Assembly: GCA_039033215.1 (NCBI GenBank)
Contig: JBCCDA010000008.1
Location: forward strand, 1-64,000
Length of the DNA stretch: 64,000 nt
Origin: Thermohalobaculum sp039033215
Lineage (GTDB): Bacteria > Pseudomonadota > Alphaproteobacteria > Rhodobacterales > Rhodobacteraceae
Direction: 5' to 3'
Shown here piece after piece: positions 1 to 8,050 of the stretch. The position numbers and the translations under genes were made by a program. Below the pieces are notes generated by a model. The model did no database searches. It saw nothing but the letters and a program-made list of their open reading frames with translations, and had not been told where the DNA came from. The stretch's first letter is position 1. Each line of letters begins with the position of its first letter.

Positions 1-467
1 CTCCTGTGGGCGCGCGCCGCGGCGAGGATGGCCTCGACGATGGGCTCGTAGCCGGTGCAGCGGCAGAGATTGCCGGAAATCGCCTCGACCACCTCCTCGC
101 GTGTCGGTGAGGGATTGGCTTCCAGAAGTGCCTTCGCCGCCATCAGCATTCCTGGCGTGCAGTAGCCGCACTGGGCAGCGAAGCCCTCCATGAACGCAGT
201 CTGGAGCGCGTGCAGCACCGGGCCATCGGCCAGCCCCCCCGCGGTGTCGACGCGGCGGTCCGCCACCGTCTCGGCCAGCACCAGGCAGCTCAGATGGGGT
301 GCACCGTCAATCAGCACCGTGCAACTGCCACAGGTGCCCTGGCCGCAGCCATACTTGGGCGTCAGGTCACCGATCCCGCGGCGGAGCATGTCCAGGAGGT
401 TTTGCCCCGGCTCCACGAAGGCTGCAGCCTCGGCGCCGTTCAGGGTGAAGGTCACGGGTGTCTTCAT
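1..467 (-). CDS. (2Fe-2S) small subunit of a xanthine dehydrogenase/CO dehydrogenase-type hydroxylase (3' end cut by window)
   Basis: Electron-transfer subunit of a molybdenum hydroxylase of the xanthine oxidase family, passing electrons from the Mo site to FAD. Reading the minus strand from 467 gives an N-terminal plant-ferredoxin-type domain with YGCGQGTCGSC near residue 40, then the second cluster domain with CGYCTPG and CRCTGY. These are the eight cysteines expected for two 2Fe-2S clusters. The start codon overlaps the stop of the upstream FAD subunit (ATGA, 464-467), so the two are translationally coupled. The gene runs off the left edge with about 155 codons visible, close to the usual 150-170, so only the last few residues are missing. 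The molybdopterin-binding large subunit is not in the window. The substrate cannot be told from these two subunits. Confidence 0.93.
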   Translation of the reverse strand, partial: MKTPVTFTLNGAEAAAFVEPGQNLLDMLRRGIGDLTPKYGCGQGTCGSCTVLIDGAPHLSCLVLAETVADRRVDTAGGLADGPVLHALQTAFMEGFAAQCGYCTPGMLMAAKALLEANPSPTREEVVEAISGNLCRCTGYEPIVEAILAAARAHR

Positions 468-1252
468 CGCGGATCCTCTCCCAGCAGCAGGCGGCGGAGG
501 TGCACGGGCGCGACTTCGCGCCGGTACCACGACGAAGCGAGAGCATCCGTGGGCGGGTCCAAGCCATCAGTCGCCACCCGCAGGGCGGGCGTGATCCCCG
601 TCAGATCCAGCGTGGCGCCTTCCAGCGCCCGCTCCACCGCCGGAGCCCGGACGGGGGTTGACGCCATCGCGCCGTAGGCGATCCGGACCCCCGAAAGCCG
701 CCCGGCGGCCCGGTTGAGGCAGGCCGCCATCGACATGACCGAGACACCTTTCGGCTTGACGCGGGCGACCTTGCGAAAGCGGAAGCTGTCCCCGGCGGGC
801 CGGTCGATCGAGATCGCGCGCACCAATCCCTGGCGGCGGGCCAGATACTGCTCCAGCGGTGCTGACGATCCGTCCGCCATGACGACCTGTCCGTCCAATG
901 CCAGCAGAGCCACCGCAAGATCGCCGTAGGGATGCGGCGCGATGAGGTTGCCACCGACGGTTGCCATGTTGCGCACGGCGGGGCCACCAACAGCCCGGGC
1001 AGCGGGCGCCAGGAAGGCGAGGTCGCGTGACGCGATGATGTCGACCATCCGAAGACCGGCGCCAATGACGACCCTTGGACCTTCGGGGCGGACCTCCCGC
1101 AGGTCCTCGCGGCAGCGGACGATCCGATCGAAGCGCTGGTCGCCATAGTTGACCTGGCGCATGACCAGCGTGCCGCCGCCCAGAAACCGCGCCCGCTCGG
1201 ACATCGCGGCCTCGGCCTCGGCCAGCGTGTCTGTCACCACCACCTCAAGCAT
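464..1252 (-). CDS. FAD-binding medium subunit of a xanthine dehydrogenase/CO dehydrogenase-type hydroxylase
   Basis: FAD subunit of the same molybdenum hydroxylase, 262 aa. It shows the PCMH-type FAD signatures FLGGGTLVM near residue 20 and ATVGGNLIAPHPYGDLA in the middle, followed by the C-terminal CO-dehydrogenase flavoprotein domain. The reading frame is open further upstream, but that extension would lie over the preceding SRPBCC gene. The start at 1252 (MLEVVVTD) overlaps the SRPBCC stop by 8 nt, fits family N-termini and keeps the operon tightly packed. The downstream 2Fe-2S subunit overlaps it by ATGA. The medium-small order is normal for this family; the large subunit should follow beyond the left edge. 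Confidence 0.92.
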   Translation of the reverse strand: MLEVVVTDTLAEAEAAMSERARFLGGGTLVMRQVNYGDQRFDRIVRCREDLREVRPEGPRVVIGAGLRMVDIIASRDLAFLAPAARAVGGPAVRNMATVGGNLIAPHPYGDLAVALLALDGQVVMADGSSAPLEQYLARRQGLVRAISIDRPAGDSFRFRKVARVKPKGVSVMSMAACLNRAAGRLSGVRIAYGAMASTPVRAPAVERALEGATLDLTGITPALRVATDGLDPPTDALASSWYRREVAPVHLRRLLLGEDPR

Positions 1253-1691
1253 GTCCCAGCCCCATGTGCGTGCGCACGGCCTCGAACCCGGCGGCGTAGA
1301 TGTCATTGCCGACCAGCCCGGCCAGCTCCTCGCCGCGCCCGGCCGGCGCATCAAACCGGCTTTCCCACTCCCAGAACGTGCTGTCGGTATCGGTCACCGG
1401 CGTCAGCCGCACGTGCGCGACGTAGTTGAAGAGCGGCACCGGCGTGTCCAGCAGACAGTACGTGAAGCTCATCTCCAGATCGCTGAGCGTCAGCAACTGC
1501 TCCCGCAGATTGGCCCCATCCGTCAGGCGGAAATTGCGCACGCAGCCCACGCGGTCCGCCGGCTGGCCGCGCTCGACATGGCTCTCGGCCACGGCCGGAT
1601 GCCATTGGTCATGCCCGTTGAAGTCCCGGACCACATCCCACACGGCCTCCACCGGGGCGTCCAGTATGATCGAGCGGATCACGCGCGGCAT
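1245..1691 (-). CDS. SRPBCC-family (polyketide cyclase/dehydrase-like) protein, copy 1
   Basis: A 148-aa START/Bet v1-fold protein of the Polyketide_cyc2 type. These proteins bind small hydrophobic ligands in a deep cavity; some act as cyclases or as accessory factors of molybdenum hydroxylases (CoxG belongs to the same superfamily). Visible features are the N-terminal strand IRSIILDAPVEAVWDVVRDF, then FNGHDQWHPAV and the VGCVRNFRL segment. It is a clear paralogue of the neighbouring 1798-2241 gene (shared FNG..WHP, GC(V/I)RNF, IREQLL-like, YVAHVRLTPVT). The start at 1691 has a purine-rich sequence upstream; the longer open frame would run through the intergenic repeat and is rejected. Its actual ligand is unknown. 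Confidence 0.88.
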   Translation of the reverse strand: MPRVIRSIILDAPVEAVWDVVRDFNGHDQWHPAVAESHVERGQPADRVGCVRNFRLTDGANLREQLLTLSDLEMSFTYCLLDTPVPLFNYVAHVRLTPVTDTDSTFWEWESRFDAPAGRGEELAGLVGNDIYAAGFEAVRTHMGLGHA

Positions 1692-1705
1692 CGGCCCCTC
1701 CCGAT

Positions 1706-1730
1706 CCTCTTCATCTGGCCGAAAATACCT
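1706..1730 (-). repeat. Dispersed intergenic repeat, copy 1
   Basis: A 25-bp element reading AGGTATTTTCGGCCAGATGA then AGAGG on the minus strand. It matches the element at 5024-5048 at 24 of 25 positions. It lies in the 106-nt gap between the two SRPBCC genes, just upstream of the start at 1691. I recognise it as similar to a short repeat often seen between genes in Roseobacter-group genomes; its function is unknown. Confidence 0.75.
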
Positions 1731-1797
1731 CGAGAGCGCGAGAGCGGAGCTCTCGCCGTGGCCCGCAGGACCGGTTTGCCCGAGTCTCCGACACCCT

Positions 1798-2241
1798 TCA
1801 TGCCCCGCCCCCGAAGTGGCGTTTGAGCGCATCGAACCCGGTCTGGAACACATCCCCACCGATCCCGTTCACCAGATCGCTCTCATGGGCCGGATCGCAC
1901 GAGAACTCGGCCGACCATTCGATGAACGTCCGGTCCCCTTCCGTTACCGGAGTAAGCCGCAACGTCGCGATGTAGTCCTCCAGCGGCATGGGACTTTCCA
2001 GGATCGAGTAGGTGCAGAACATGTCGTAGTCACTGAGTCCGAGGAGTTGCTCGCGGATGTTGTCGCCGCTCTGCAGGTTGAAGTTCCGGATGCAGCCCAC
2101 CTTGTCCGCGGGCAAGGCGTCCTCGATCCGGCTGTCGCGGATGCGGGGATGCCACCGGGGCAGGCCGTTGAAATCCCGGACCCGCTCCCACACCCGAGGC
2201 GCGGGCGCGGCGATCACCGAGGAGACGTAGACACGGGCCAT
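1798..2241 (-). CDS. SRPBCC-family (polyketide cyclase/dehydrase-like) protein, copy 2
   Basis: A 147-aa START/Bet v1-fold protein, paralogous to the gene at 1245-1691. The usual layout is present: YVSSVIAAPAPRVWERVRDF at the N-terminus, FNGLPRWHP, VGCIRNFNL, REQLLGLSDYD and a C-terminal amphipathic helix. The ATG at 2241 abuts the stop of the SPFH gene (2242), so it is co-transcribed with it. The tandem pair next to molybdenum hydroxylase subunits suggests an accessory or ligand-handling role in the same pathway; that role is inference. Length is normal for the family. Confidence 0.88.
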   Translation of the reverse strand: MARVYVSSVIAAPAPRVWERVRDFNGLPRWHPRIRDSRIEDALPADKVGCIRNFNLQSGDNIREQLLGLSDYDMFCTYSILESPMPLEDYIATLRLTPVTEGDRTFIEWSAEFSCDPAHESDLVNGIGGDVFQTGFDALKRHFGGGA

Positions 2242-4923
2242 CTATGATCCGTCCTTCTCGTCCCGGGCCTTCTTGGCCGCGGCCAGCTTTTCGGCCTCAT
2301 TCGCAGCGCGGGCCATGTTGTTGGCGTCGCTGAAGACAGCAGCCTTGGCGAGGTTGGAGCCGTCTATTCCGATGTCGTTCATCAGGCTGTCGATCATCGG
2401 CCCCTGCACGCGGTAGCGCAGCGCCGAGTTGATCACCTCGTCGGTGGGGCTGCCGTTCGGCCCGACCGAGGCGCCGCCCCCGCCGCCGGAGCCATCGGCC
2501 CAGTCGAGGCCGGCTGTGCCTGATCCACCCAGTTGCATGATCTTGATCTCCTGGATCTTCTCCAGCGGTTTGACCTGCGCCGCGATGATGCCCTCCAGAC
2601 GGTTCAGCATGTTGCGCTTGAAGAGCGAACGGCGCGCGCCGTCGGTGAGGATGTTCTCGGCCTCGTTGATCAGCTTCTGCGCCTCTGCCTCGACGGCCGA
2701 ACGGATACGCGCGGCTTCGGCGGCAAGGCGGGCCTCCTCGGCCTCCTTCTCGGCCTTGACCACGTCGACGGATCTCTCACGATTCGCCGCTTCCATGGCA
2801 GCCGCCGTGTCGACCTTGGCAGCCATTTCGGCAGCGGTTGCCCGGGCCTCGTCCGCCTTGATAGCCGCGGCGCTTTCCTCGAGCGACTTTGCCGCGATTG
2901 CGATGGCCTTCTCCATGGCCGCTTCCTCGACCTTGCGTTCGCGTTCGATTTCCAGACGGCGGCGTTCGGTCTGGTGCTCAATCCGTACATCGTCGAGCCC
3001 ACGTTCTGAGGCGACACGGGCGCGTTCGACTGTCTCCTGGCTGGCAATCTCGACCTCGCGCAGCGCCTGGGTCCGTTCGACCTCCAGCGTCTCCAGGGCC
3101 TTGCGCCGTTCGATCTGGCGCGCCTCGATGGCCTGTTCCTTGGCGATCTCGGCGCCACGGGTCCTTGCCTCCTCCTCGATCCGGGCGGCGTTGATCATCT
3201 CCTGGGCGGCGATATTGGCCTGATCGACAGCCCGGTTGCGGGCGATCTCACGCTCGCGCATGTCCTGCTCGTAGGCGATGCGCTCGGCGGCGATGGCTTT
3301 CTCCTTGGCGATGCGGGCTGCCTCCACCGCTTCGCCCTTGGCCTGTTCGCGGGCCTCGACCTCCTCTTCGGTCTGCAAGCGCTCGACCGCGACGGCCTTG
3401 TCCTGGGCGATCCGAGCCTTCTCGACCGTCTCGCGGGCGGCGATCTCGGCCCGGTCCACGGCTTCGTTCTGGTCGATCTCCAGCGTGCGGACCTCGCGGG
3501 TCGAGCTGATCCGCGCCTGGTTCACCGCCTTCTCCTGCATGATGCGAAGTTTCTCGGCGGCTTCGCGGGCGGCGATCTCGGCCTCCTGCACCGAGAGATC
3601 CTTGGCAACCTCGCGCTCGCGCGTTCCCTGCTCATAGGCGATCCGTGCCTCAGTGACGGCGCGTTCCTGAGCAATGCGGGCGCGTTCGGTTTCCTCCCGC
3701 GCCGAGATGCCGGCGGTGTCGATGGCCTTCTGGCGGTCGATCTCGTCGGCCTGGGTCGTGCGGTCCCGTGCAATGCGGGCCTGCTCGACGGCCAGTTCCT
3801 GGGCGATGCGGGCCTTCTCCACGGTCTCGCGCGCAGCGATTTCAGCAGCGTCGGTCTCTTGCTGGGTGCGAATACGCTCGTCAGTGACCGATTTCTCCTG
3901 GGAGATACGGGCCTTCTCGACGGCTTCGCGGCTGGCAATCTCGGCCTCGTCGATCACCCGGCTGCGGTCGATCTCGCGTTGGCGGATCTCGCGTTCGGAT
4001 GCGATCCGCGCCTCGGCGATCTGACGCTCGTTCTCGATACGCGCGGTTTCGATCGCCTCGCGCGAGAGCAACGTGGCCTGCTCGCCTTCCTTCTCCCGCT
4101 CGGAGCGTTCGCGGGCCAGGAGAGCCCGCTGTTGAGCGCGTCGGAATTCTATCTCGCGTTCCTGATCCAATCGGGCTTCTTCGGATTCCCGTTCGATATC
4201 CAGAGCTTCTTTCTCCGCCTGCAGGTTGCGGGTGCGGATCTGGATCATCGCCTCCTGCTCGATGTCGTTGCGCAGCTTGCGGCGGGTCTCGATCGCCTCG
4301 ATGACGCTGGTAAGACCTTCGGCATCGAACCGGTTCGAGGGGTTGAAATACTCGATCTCGGTCTGGTCCAGATCGGTGACGGCGACGCTTTCGAGCTCCA
4401 GCCCGTTCGTATCCAGCCCTTCCTGCGCCATGTCGCGCACGCGGGCGACATACGCGTTGCGGTCCTCGTGCACCTCTTCCAGCGTCATCTGAGAGGCCAC
4501 GGTGCGCAGCGCCGAGATGAACTTTCCAGACAGCAGAGAGTGAATGCGTTCGGGCTCCAGCGTCCGGCGTCCAAGGGTGGAGGCGGCCAGGGACACGGCC
4601 TCGCGCGTCTGGTTCACCCGCACATAGAACTCGGCATCCACGTCGATGCGCATCCGGTCCCGCGTGATCAGCGCCTCATCGCGCTCGCGCGTGACCGCCA
4701 GCTGCATCGAGTTCATGTTCACCGGCGTGATGTCGTGGATGATCGGCCAGACGAAGGCACCGCCGTTGATCACCACCTTCTCGCCCAGAAACCCCGTGCG
4801 CACGAAGGCGACCTCCTTGGTCGAGCGCCGGTAGAGCCAGTGCATCACCCAGTAGGTGATGAAGATGACGATAACGGCTGCGATCAGCCAGAGGATCAGT
4901 TGCCCGATGAATTCTCCGGTCAT
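2242..4923 (-). CDS. SPFH/band 7 (flotillin-like) membrane protein with a 34-unit hendecad coiled coil
   Basis: An 893-aa flotillin-like protein. Residues 7-30 form one N-terminal membrane segment, about 35-210 the SPFH/band 7 domain (for example VRTGFLGEKVVINGGAFVWP and the DVDAEFYVRVN strand). Residues 295-668 are exactly 34 consecutive 11-residue units with no insertion or deletion, consensus (E/R)IA-x-E-x-A-V-E-x-A. An Ala/Glu-rich helix follows, then a Gly/Ser-rich linker (about 799-823) and a short helical C-terminus. Flotillins are usually 450-650 aa, so the repeat arm accounts for the extra length. Family members scaffold membrane microdomains as oligomers. The gene lies inside the Liv/Tm-1/SRPBCC/molybdenum-hydroxylase operon, abutting the SRPBCC gene, which is unusual; its job there is unknown. 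Confidence 0.9.
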   Translation of the reverse strand: MTGEFIGQLILWLIAAVIVIFITYWVMHWLYRRSTKEVAFVRTGFLGEKVVINGGAFVWPIIHDITPVNMNSMQLAVTRERDEALITRDRMRIDVDAEFYVRVNQTREAVSLAASTLGRRTLEPERIHSLLSGKFISALRTVASQMTLEEVHEDRNAYVARVRDMAQEGLDTNGLELESVAVTDLDQTEIEYFNPSNRFDAEGLTSVIEAIETRRKLRNDIEQEAMIQIRTRNLQAEKEALDIERESEEARLDQEREIEFRRAQQRALLARERSEREKEGEQATLLSREAIETARIENERQIAEARIASEREIRQREIDRSRVIDEAEIASREAVEKARISQEKSVTDERIRTQQETDAAEIAARETVEKARIAQELAVEQARIARDRTTQADEIDRQKAIDTAGISAREETERARIAQERAVTEARIAYEQGTREREVAKDLSVQEAEIAAREAAEKLRIMQEKAVNQARISSTREVRTLEIDQNEAVDRAEIAARETVEKARIAQDKAVAVERLQTEEEVEAREQAKGEAVEAARIAKEKAIAAERIAYEQDMREREIARNRAVDQANIAAQEMINAARIEEEARTRGAEIAKEQAIEARQIERRKALETLEVERTQALREVEIASQETVERARVASERGLDDVRIEHQTERRRLEIERERKVEEAAMEKAIAIAAKSLEESAAAIKADEARATAAEMAAKVDTAAAMEAANRERSVDVVKAEKEAEEARLAAEAARIRSAVEAEAQKLINEAENILTDGARRSLFKRNMLNRLEGIIAAQVKPLEKIQEIKIMQLGGSGTAGLDWADGSGGGGGASVGPNGSPTDEVINSALRYRVQGPMIDSLMNDIGIDGSNLAKAAVFSDANNMARAANEAEKLAAAKKARDEKDGS
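2920..4041 (-). repeat. Coding tandem repeat: 34 x 33 bp (hendecads), with a 132-bp higher-order period
   Basis: Within the SPFH gene, codons 295-668 divide exactly into 34 units of 11 residues. Typical units are EIAARETVEKA, RIAQEKAVNQA-like, RIAYEQGTRER and EIDQNEAVDRA. They follow an E-R-R-E order that repeats about every four units (44 residues, 132 bp). Unit sequences have diverged at DNA level, so this is an old, selected periodicity rather than a recent expansion. Eleven-residue periodicity is the signature of a right-handed or straight coiled coil. Confidence 0.88.
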
Positions 4924-5023
4924 TCCGGACCTCCCTTGTCGTGGTGCTGCGGGGCGGTTTCATGGGGGCACGGCCCCATCGCAATTGGGCCTTGGACCAA
5001 TGGCGGCCCAAGCGCGTTCCCCA

Positions 5024-5048
5024 AGGTATTTTTGGCCAGATGAAGAGG
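5024..5048 (+). repeat. Dispersed intergenic repeat, copy 2
   Basis: Reads AGGTATTTTTGGCCAGATGA then AGAGG on the plus strand, one mismatch from the copy at 1706-1730. It sits in the 127-nt gap between the SPFH start (4923) and the stop of the TIM-barrel gene (5051). Relative to transcription it is opposite in orientation to copy 1, so it is unlikely to be a simple promoter or ribosome-binding element. Confidence 0.75.
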
Positions 5049-5050
5049 GG

Positions 5051-5887
5051 TCACGCCGAGCCTCCCATGGAGATCTGCTTGAACTTGCGCGTCTGTTCGG
5101 TCAGCGCGATCTCAGTCGGCAGGCGCTCCATCGAGGATGCGCCGTAGAAGCCATGGCAGTTCTTGGTGTTCTTCAGCACGAACTCCGCGTCCTCAGGCAT
5201 CGCCACCGGTCCACCGTGGACCAGCACGATGGCGTCCGGGTTGACGGCCAGTGCTGCGCCGGCCCAGGCGTCGACCGCCTCGGGGCATTGCTCAAGGGTC
5301 AGCGCGGTCTCGGCCCCGATGGCCCCCCCGGTAGTCAGGCCCAGATGCACGACGATGATGTCCGCACCCGCCCCGGCCATGGCAGTCGCGCTGTCGGGGT
5401 CGAAGACATAAGGGGTGGTCAACAGATCCTTACTGGCGGCCAATCGGATCATCTCGATCTCATGCGCAAAGCCCATCCCGGTCTCTTCCAGTTGCGCCCG
5501 GAACGTGCCGTCGATCAGGCCGACGGTGGGAAAGTTCTGGACGCCGGAGAAGCCCACGCGTTTCACGTCATCGAGGAAGACATCCATCATCCGGAACGGG
5601 TCCGAGGCGCAGACACCAGCGAGGACCGGGGTGTTTCTGACGACCGGCAGTACCTCGCCCGCCATCTCCATCACCACGGCATTGGCATCCCCATATGGCA
5701 TGAGCCCCGCAAGCGACCCGCGCCCGGCCATGCGGTAGCGGCCCGAGTTGTAGATCACGATCAGGTCGATGCCGCCCGCTTCCTCGCACTTGGCCGAGAG
5801 GCCTGTCCCCGCACCTCCGCCGACGATGGGCTCTCCCCGGTCGCGCATGGCGCGGAATTTGGTCATCAGATCTGAGCGGTCGAACAT
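5051..5887 (-). CDS. Phosphoenolpyruvate hydrolase family TIM-barrel protein
   Basis: A 278-aa protein resembling the TIM-barrel 'PEP hydrolase' family, which is often encoded beside Tm-1/UPF0261 proteins. Visible landmarks are the N-terminal VGGGAGTGLSAKCEEAGGID, IVIYNSGRYRMAGRGSLAG, LAGVCASDP, NFPTVGLIDG, DIIVVHLGLTTGG and the late HGGP and GFYGASSMERLP motifs. The ATG at 5887 abuts the stop of the LivF-Tm-1 fusion gene, so the two are translated from one message. The chemistry of this family is poorly defined; the database name should not be taken as proof of PEP hydrolysis. Context (importer, hydroxylase, Fe-ADH-like protein) suggests catabolism of an imported carbon compound. Confidence 0.85.
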   Translation of the reverse strand: MFDRSDLMTKFRAMRDRGEPIVGGGAGTGLSAKCEEAGGIDLIVIYNSGRYRMAGRGSLAGLMPYGDANAVVMEMAGEVLPVVRNTPVLAGVCASDPFRMMDVFLDDVKRVGFSGVQNFPTVGLIDGTFRAQLEETGMGFAHEIEMIRLAASKDLLTTPYVFDPDSATAMAGAGADIIVVHLGLTTGGAIGAETALTLEQCPEAVDAWAGAALAVNPDAIVLVHGGPVAMPEDAEFVLKNTKNCHGFYGASSMERLPTEIALTEQTRKFKQISMGGSA

Positions 5888-8050
5888 TCAGCCTCCTGCC
5901 GCGCGGACGCGCGGGGTTCCGTGCAAGCTGCGGAAGGTCTGGATGACCAGGGCCGCGAACTCGGGGTCATTGATGTTATGGGGCGTGCGGACGAGCTGGC
6001 GGGCGGAGGTCTGGTTGACCGTCTCCTCCAGCGCGCCGAAGAGCGCCGCGTTGGCGGCGGGGTCGTGGAAGGCCATTCCAGGCGCGTCCAGCAGGCTGAC
6101 GCCGCCTTCCGGCAGGAAGAACCGCACGGGGGCGGTCATCCGGTTGAGCCGTTCGCCGATCCAGCGGCCCATCGCGGCGTTCTCTTCCGGCGTGGTCCGC
6201 ATCAGAGTGATCTGCGGATTGTGCTCGTAGAGGGTGCGACCGCGGTATCGCTCCGGCACCGTATCGGGTGCGTTGAAATTGACCATGTCCAGCGCGCCGC
6301 AGGCGCCAATGTAGGGAAGACCCGCCCGGATCGAGGCGCCGAAACGGTCTTCATTGGCCGGAAAGACCCCTCCGGCCAGCATGTCACAGACCTCGGTGGT
6401 GGTCAGATCCAGCACAGCCGACAGCATGCCGCTGTCCAGCAGGTTCTCCATCGCGCGCCCACCGGTTCCAGTCGCGTGGAAGACAAGACAGTCGTAGTCT
6501 TTCTCCAGCACTTCCGTGACCTGTTGGACCAGAGGTGTCGTGACACCGAACATGGTCAGGCCAACGGCAGGCTTGTCTTCGGTAAGCGTCCGTTTCTCCC
6601 CCCTGGCCTTCACCATCCCGGCGAGCGCGTGCGCGCCGTTCCCCAGCACATCGCGGGTGATCGAGTTGAGCCCCTGCACATCAGCGACCGAATGCATCAT
6701 CAGCATGTCGGACGCGCCGACGTACTGCCCGACATTGCCCGAGGCGACGGTCGAGATCATGACCTTCGGGATGCCGACGGGCAGCGAACGCATCGCGGGG
6801 CTGACCAGCGCGGTACCACCGGAGCCGCCTGCCGAGATGATCCCGGCCACATCCTGCTGGATCGCCATCCATCTGGTGAACGCGTCGGTCATGCCCGCGA
6901 CCGCTGTACCGCGATCGCCGGTGAAGACGCCGGAGACACCGCGGGGATGGAAGGCGGCGACGGCATGTGGCGGCACCTCGGCACCGGAGGGTTTGCCGGA
7001 GGTCGAAAGATCGACCATCTGCACCGCCAGGCCCTCGGCCTTTACGAGGTCCCGGATGAAGCGCAGCTCGTCGCCCTTGGTGTCGAGGGTCCCAGCCACC
7101 AGAACGCGGCTTCCGCCACGGGCACGGGCAGCGATAGGTGCGATGGGCTGGTTGGCCGAGGGGATCTCGGTGACTGTGCGGGCCGACGCCTCGATCACGC
7201 GCACGGGCACGGGACGGGACCATCTGGTCGGTAGGCTGGGGTTGGAGACGTATACCTTCGCCGGTCCCCTGGCCGCGGGCGCGTCCTTGGGCAACCTGCC
7301 GTTTGCCCCGGCAGACGGCTCCGGCGTCTCGTCATGGGCATGGCGCCCGACCCCCAGCAGCGCCTGCTGGAGATCGCGGTCTCCCGCAAGAACGCCTGAG
7401 TCCATCACCCGGTTGATCCGGCCGTTGACCATGATGGCGATCTGCTCCGCCACAGCGCAGGCAACGCCGATGTTCTGCTCGATCACCAGGACGTCGATGT
7501 CACCTTCCTGACCCAGCCGCACCAGCATGTCCTCGACCTGCTGGACGATGACGGGAGCCAGTCCTTCGGTCGGCTCGTCCATCACCAGAAGCCGCGGGTT
7601 CAGGAGCAAGGCACGCGAGATCGCCAGCATCTGCTGCTCGCCCCCCGAGAGCTGGGCGCCGCCGTTGGTGCGGCGTTCCGCAAGCCGGGGAAACGTCCCG
7701 TAGATCCGCTCGATCGTCCAGGCGCCGCCGCGCTTCTCGACCAGCTTGAGGTGTTCATCCACTGTCAACGAACGCCAGAGGCGGCGGCCCTGAGGAACGT
7801 AACCGACCCCCATCCGGGCAATCTCGGCAGGCGACCGCCCGTTGATGATCTGGCCATCCAGCGTGATTATGCCCGAGGCAATGGGCTCCAGCCCCATGAT
7901 CGCCTTGCAGAGCGTGGTCTTGCCCATGCCGTTGCGGCCCACCACCGACAGCACGCCGTGGTCCAGCGACAGGTCCACCCCCTGAAGCGCATGGCTCTGC
8001 CCGTAGTAGACGTTCAAGTCACGGATCTGAAGGTTCACGGGGCTAGCCAT
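5888..8050 (-). CDS. Fusion protein: LivF-type ABC ATPase plus Tm-1-like/UPF0261 domain
   Basis: One uninterrupted 720-codon frame. Residues 1-240 are a branched-chain-type ABC ATPase: Walker A GRNGMGKTT at 38-46, signature LSGGEQQ at 134-140, Walker B LLVMDEP at 154-160, ending with the EQNIGVACAVAEQ region. A Pro/Ala-rich linker follows (about 240-312). Residues 315-720 are a Tm-1-like/UPF0261 domain beginning RVLVAGTLDTKGDELRF, with ISAGGSGGTAL, VASGNVGQYVG, VFHATGTGGRAME and a C-terminal HNINDPEFA segment. The start at 8050 (MASPVNLQ) overlaps the livG stop by 8 nt; the longer open frame lies over livG. The ATPase should pair with LivG/LivM/LivH. The Tm-1 domain is fused at the gene level, which suggests that uptake and first metabolism are physically linked. 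Confidence 0.88.
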   Translation of the reverse strand: MASPVNLQIRDLNVYYGQSHALQGVDLSLDHGVLSVVGRNGMGKTTLCKAIMGLEPIASGIITLDGQIINGRSPAEIARMGVGYVPQGRRLWRSLTVDEHLKLVEKRGGAWTIERIYGTFPRLAERRTNGGAQLSGGEQQMLAISRALLLNPRLLVMDEPTEGLAPVIVQQVEDMLVRLGQEGDIDVLVIEQNIGVACAVAEQIAIMVNGRINRVMDSGVLAGDRDLQQALLGVGRHAHDETPEPSAGANGRLPKDAPAARGPAKVYVSNPSLPTRWSRPVPVRVIEASARTVTEIPSANQPIAPIAARARGGSRVLVAGTLDTKGDELRFIRDLVKAEGLAVQMVDLSTSGKPSGAEVPPHAVAAFHPRGVSGVFTGDRGTAVAGMTDAFTRWMAIQQDVAGIISAGGSGGTALVSPAMRSLPVGIPKVMISTVASGNVGQYVGASDMLMMHSVADVQGLNSITRDVLGNGAHALAGMVKARGEKRTLTEDKPAVGLTMFGVTTPLVQQVTEVLEKDYDCLVFHATGTGGRAMENLLDSGMLSAVLDLTTTEVCDMLAGGVFPANEDRFGASIRAGLPYIGACGALDMVNFNAPDTVPERYRGRTLYEHNPQITLMRTTPEENAAMGRWIGERLNRMTAPVRFFLPEGGVSLLDAPGMAFHDPAANAALFGALEETVNQTSARQLVRTPHNINDPEFAALVIQTFRSLHGTPRVRAAGG

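Noticed and set aside
2429..4304. Long open frames on the plus strand opposite the SPFH gene
   Set aside because: They mirror the repetitive Ala/Arg/Glu codons of the hendecad repeat on the other strand, giving Ser/Arg-rich sequences without family resemblance or ribosome-binding sites.
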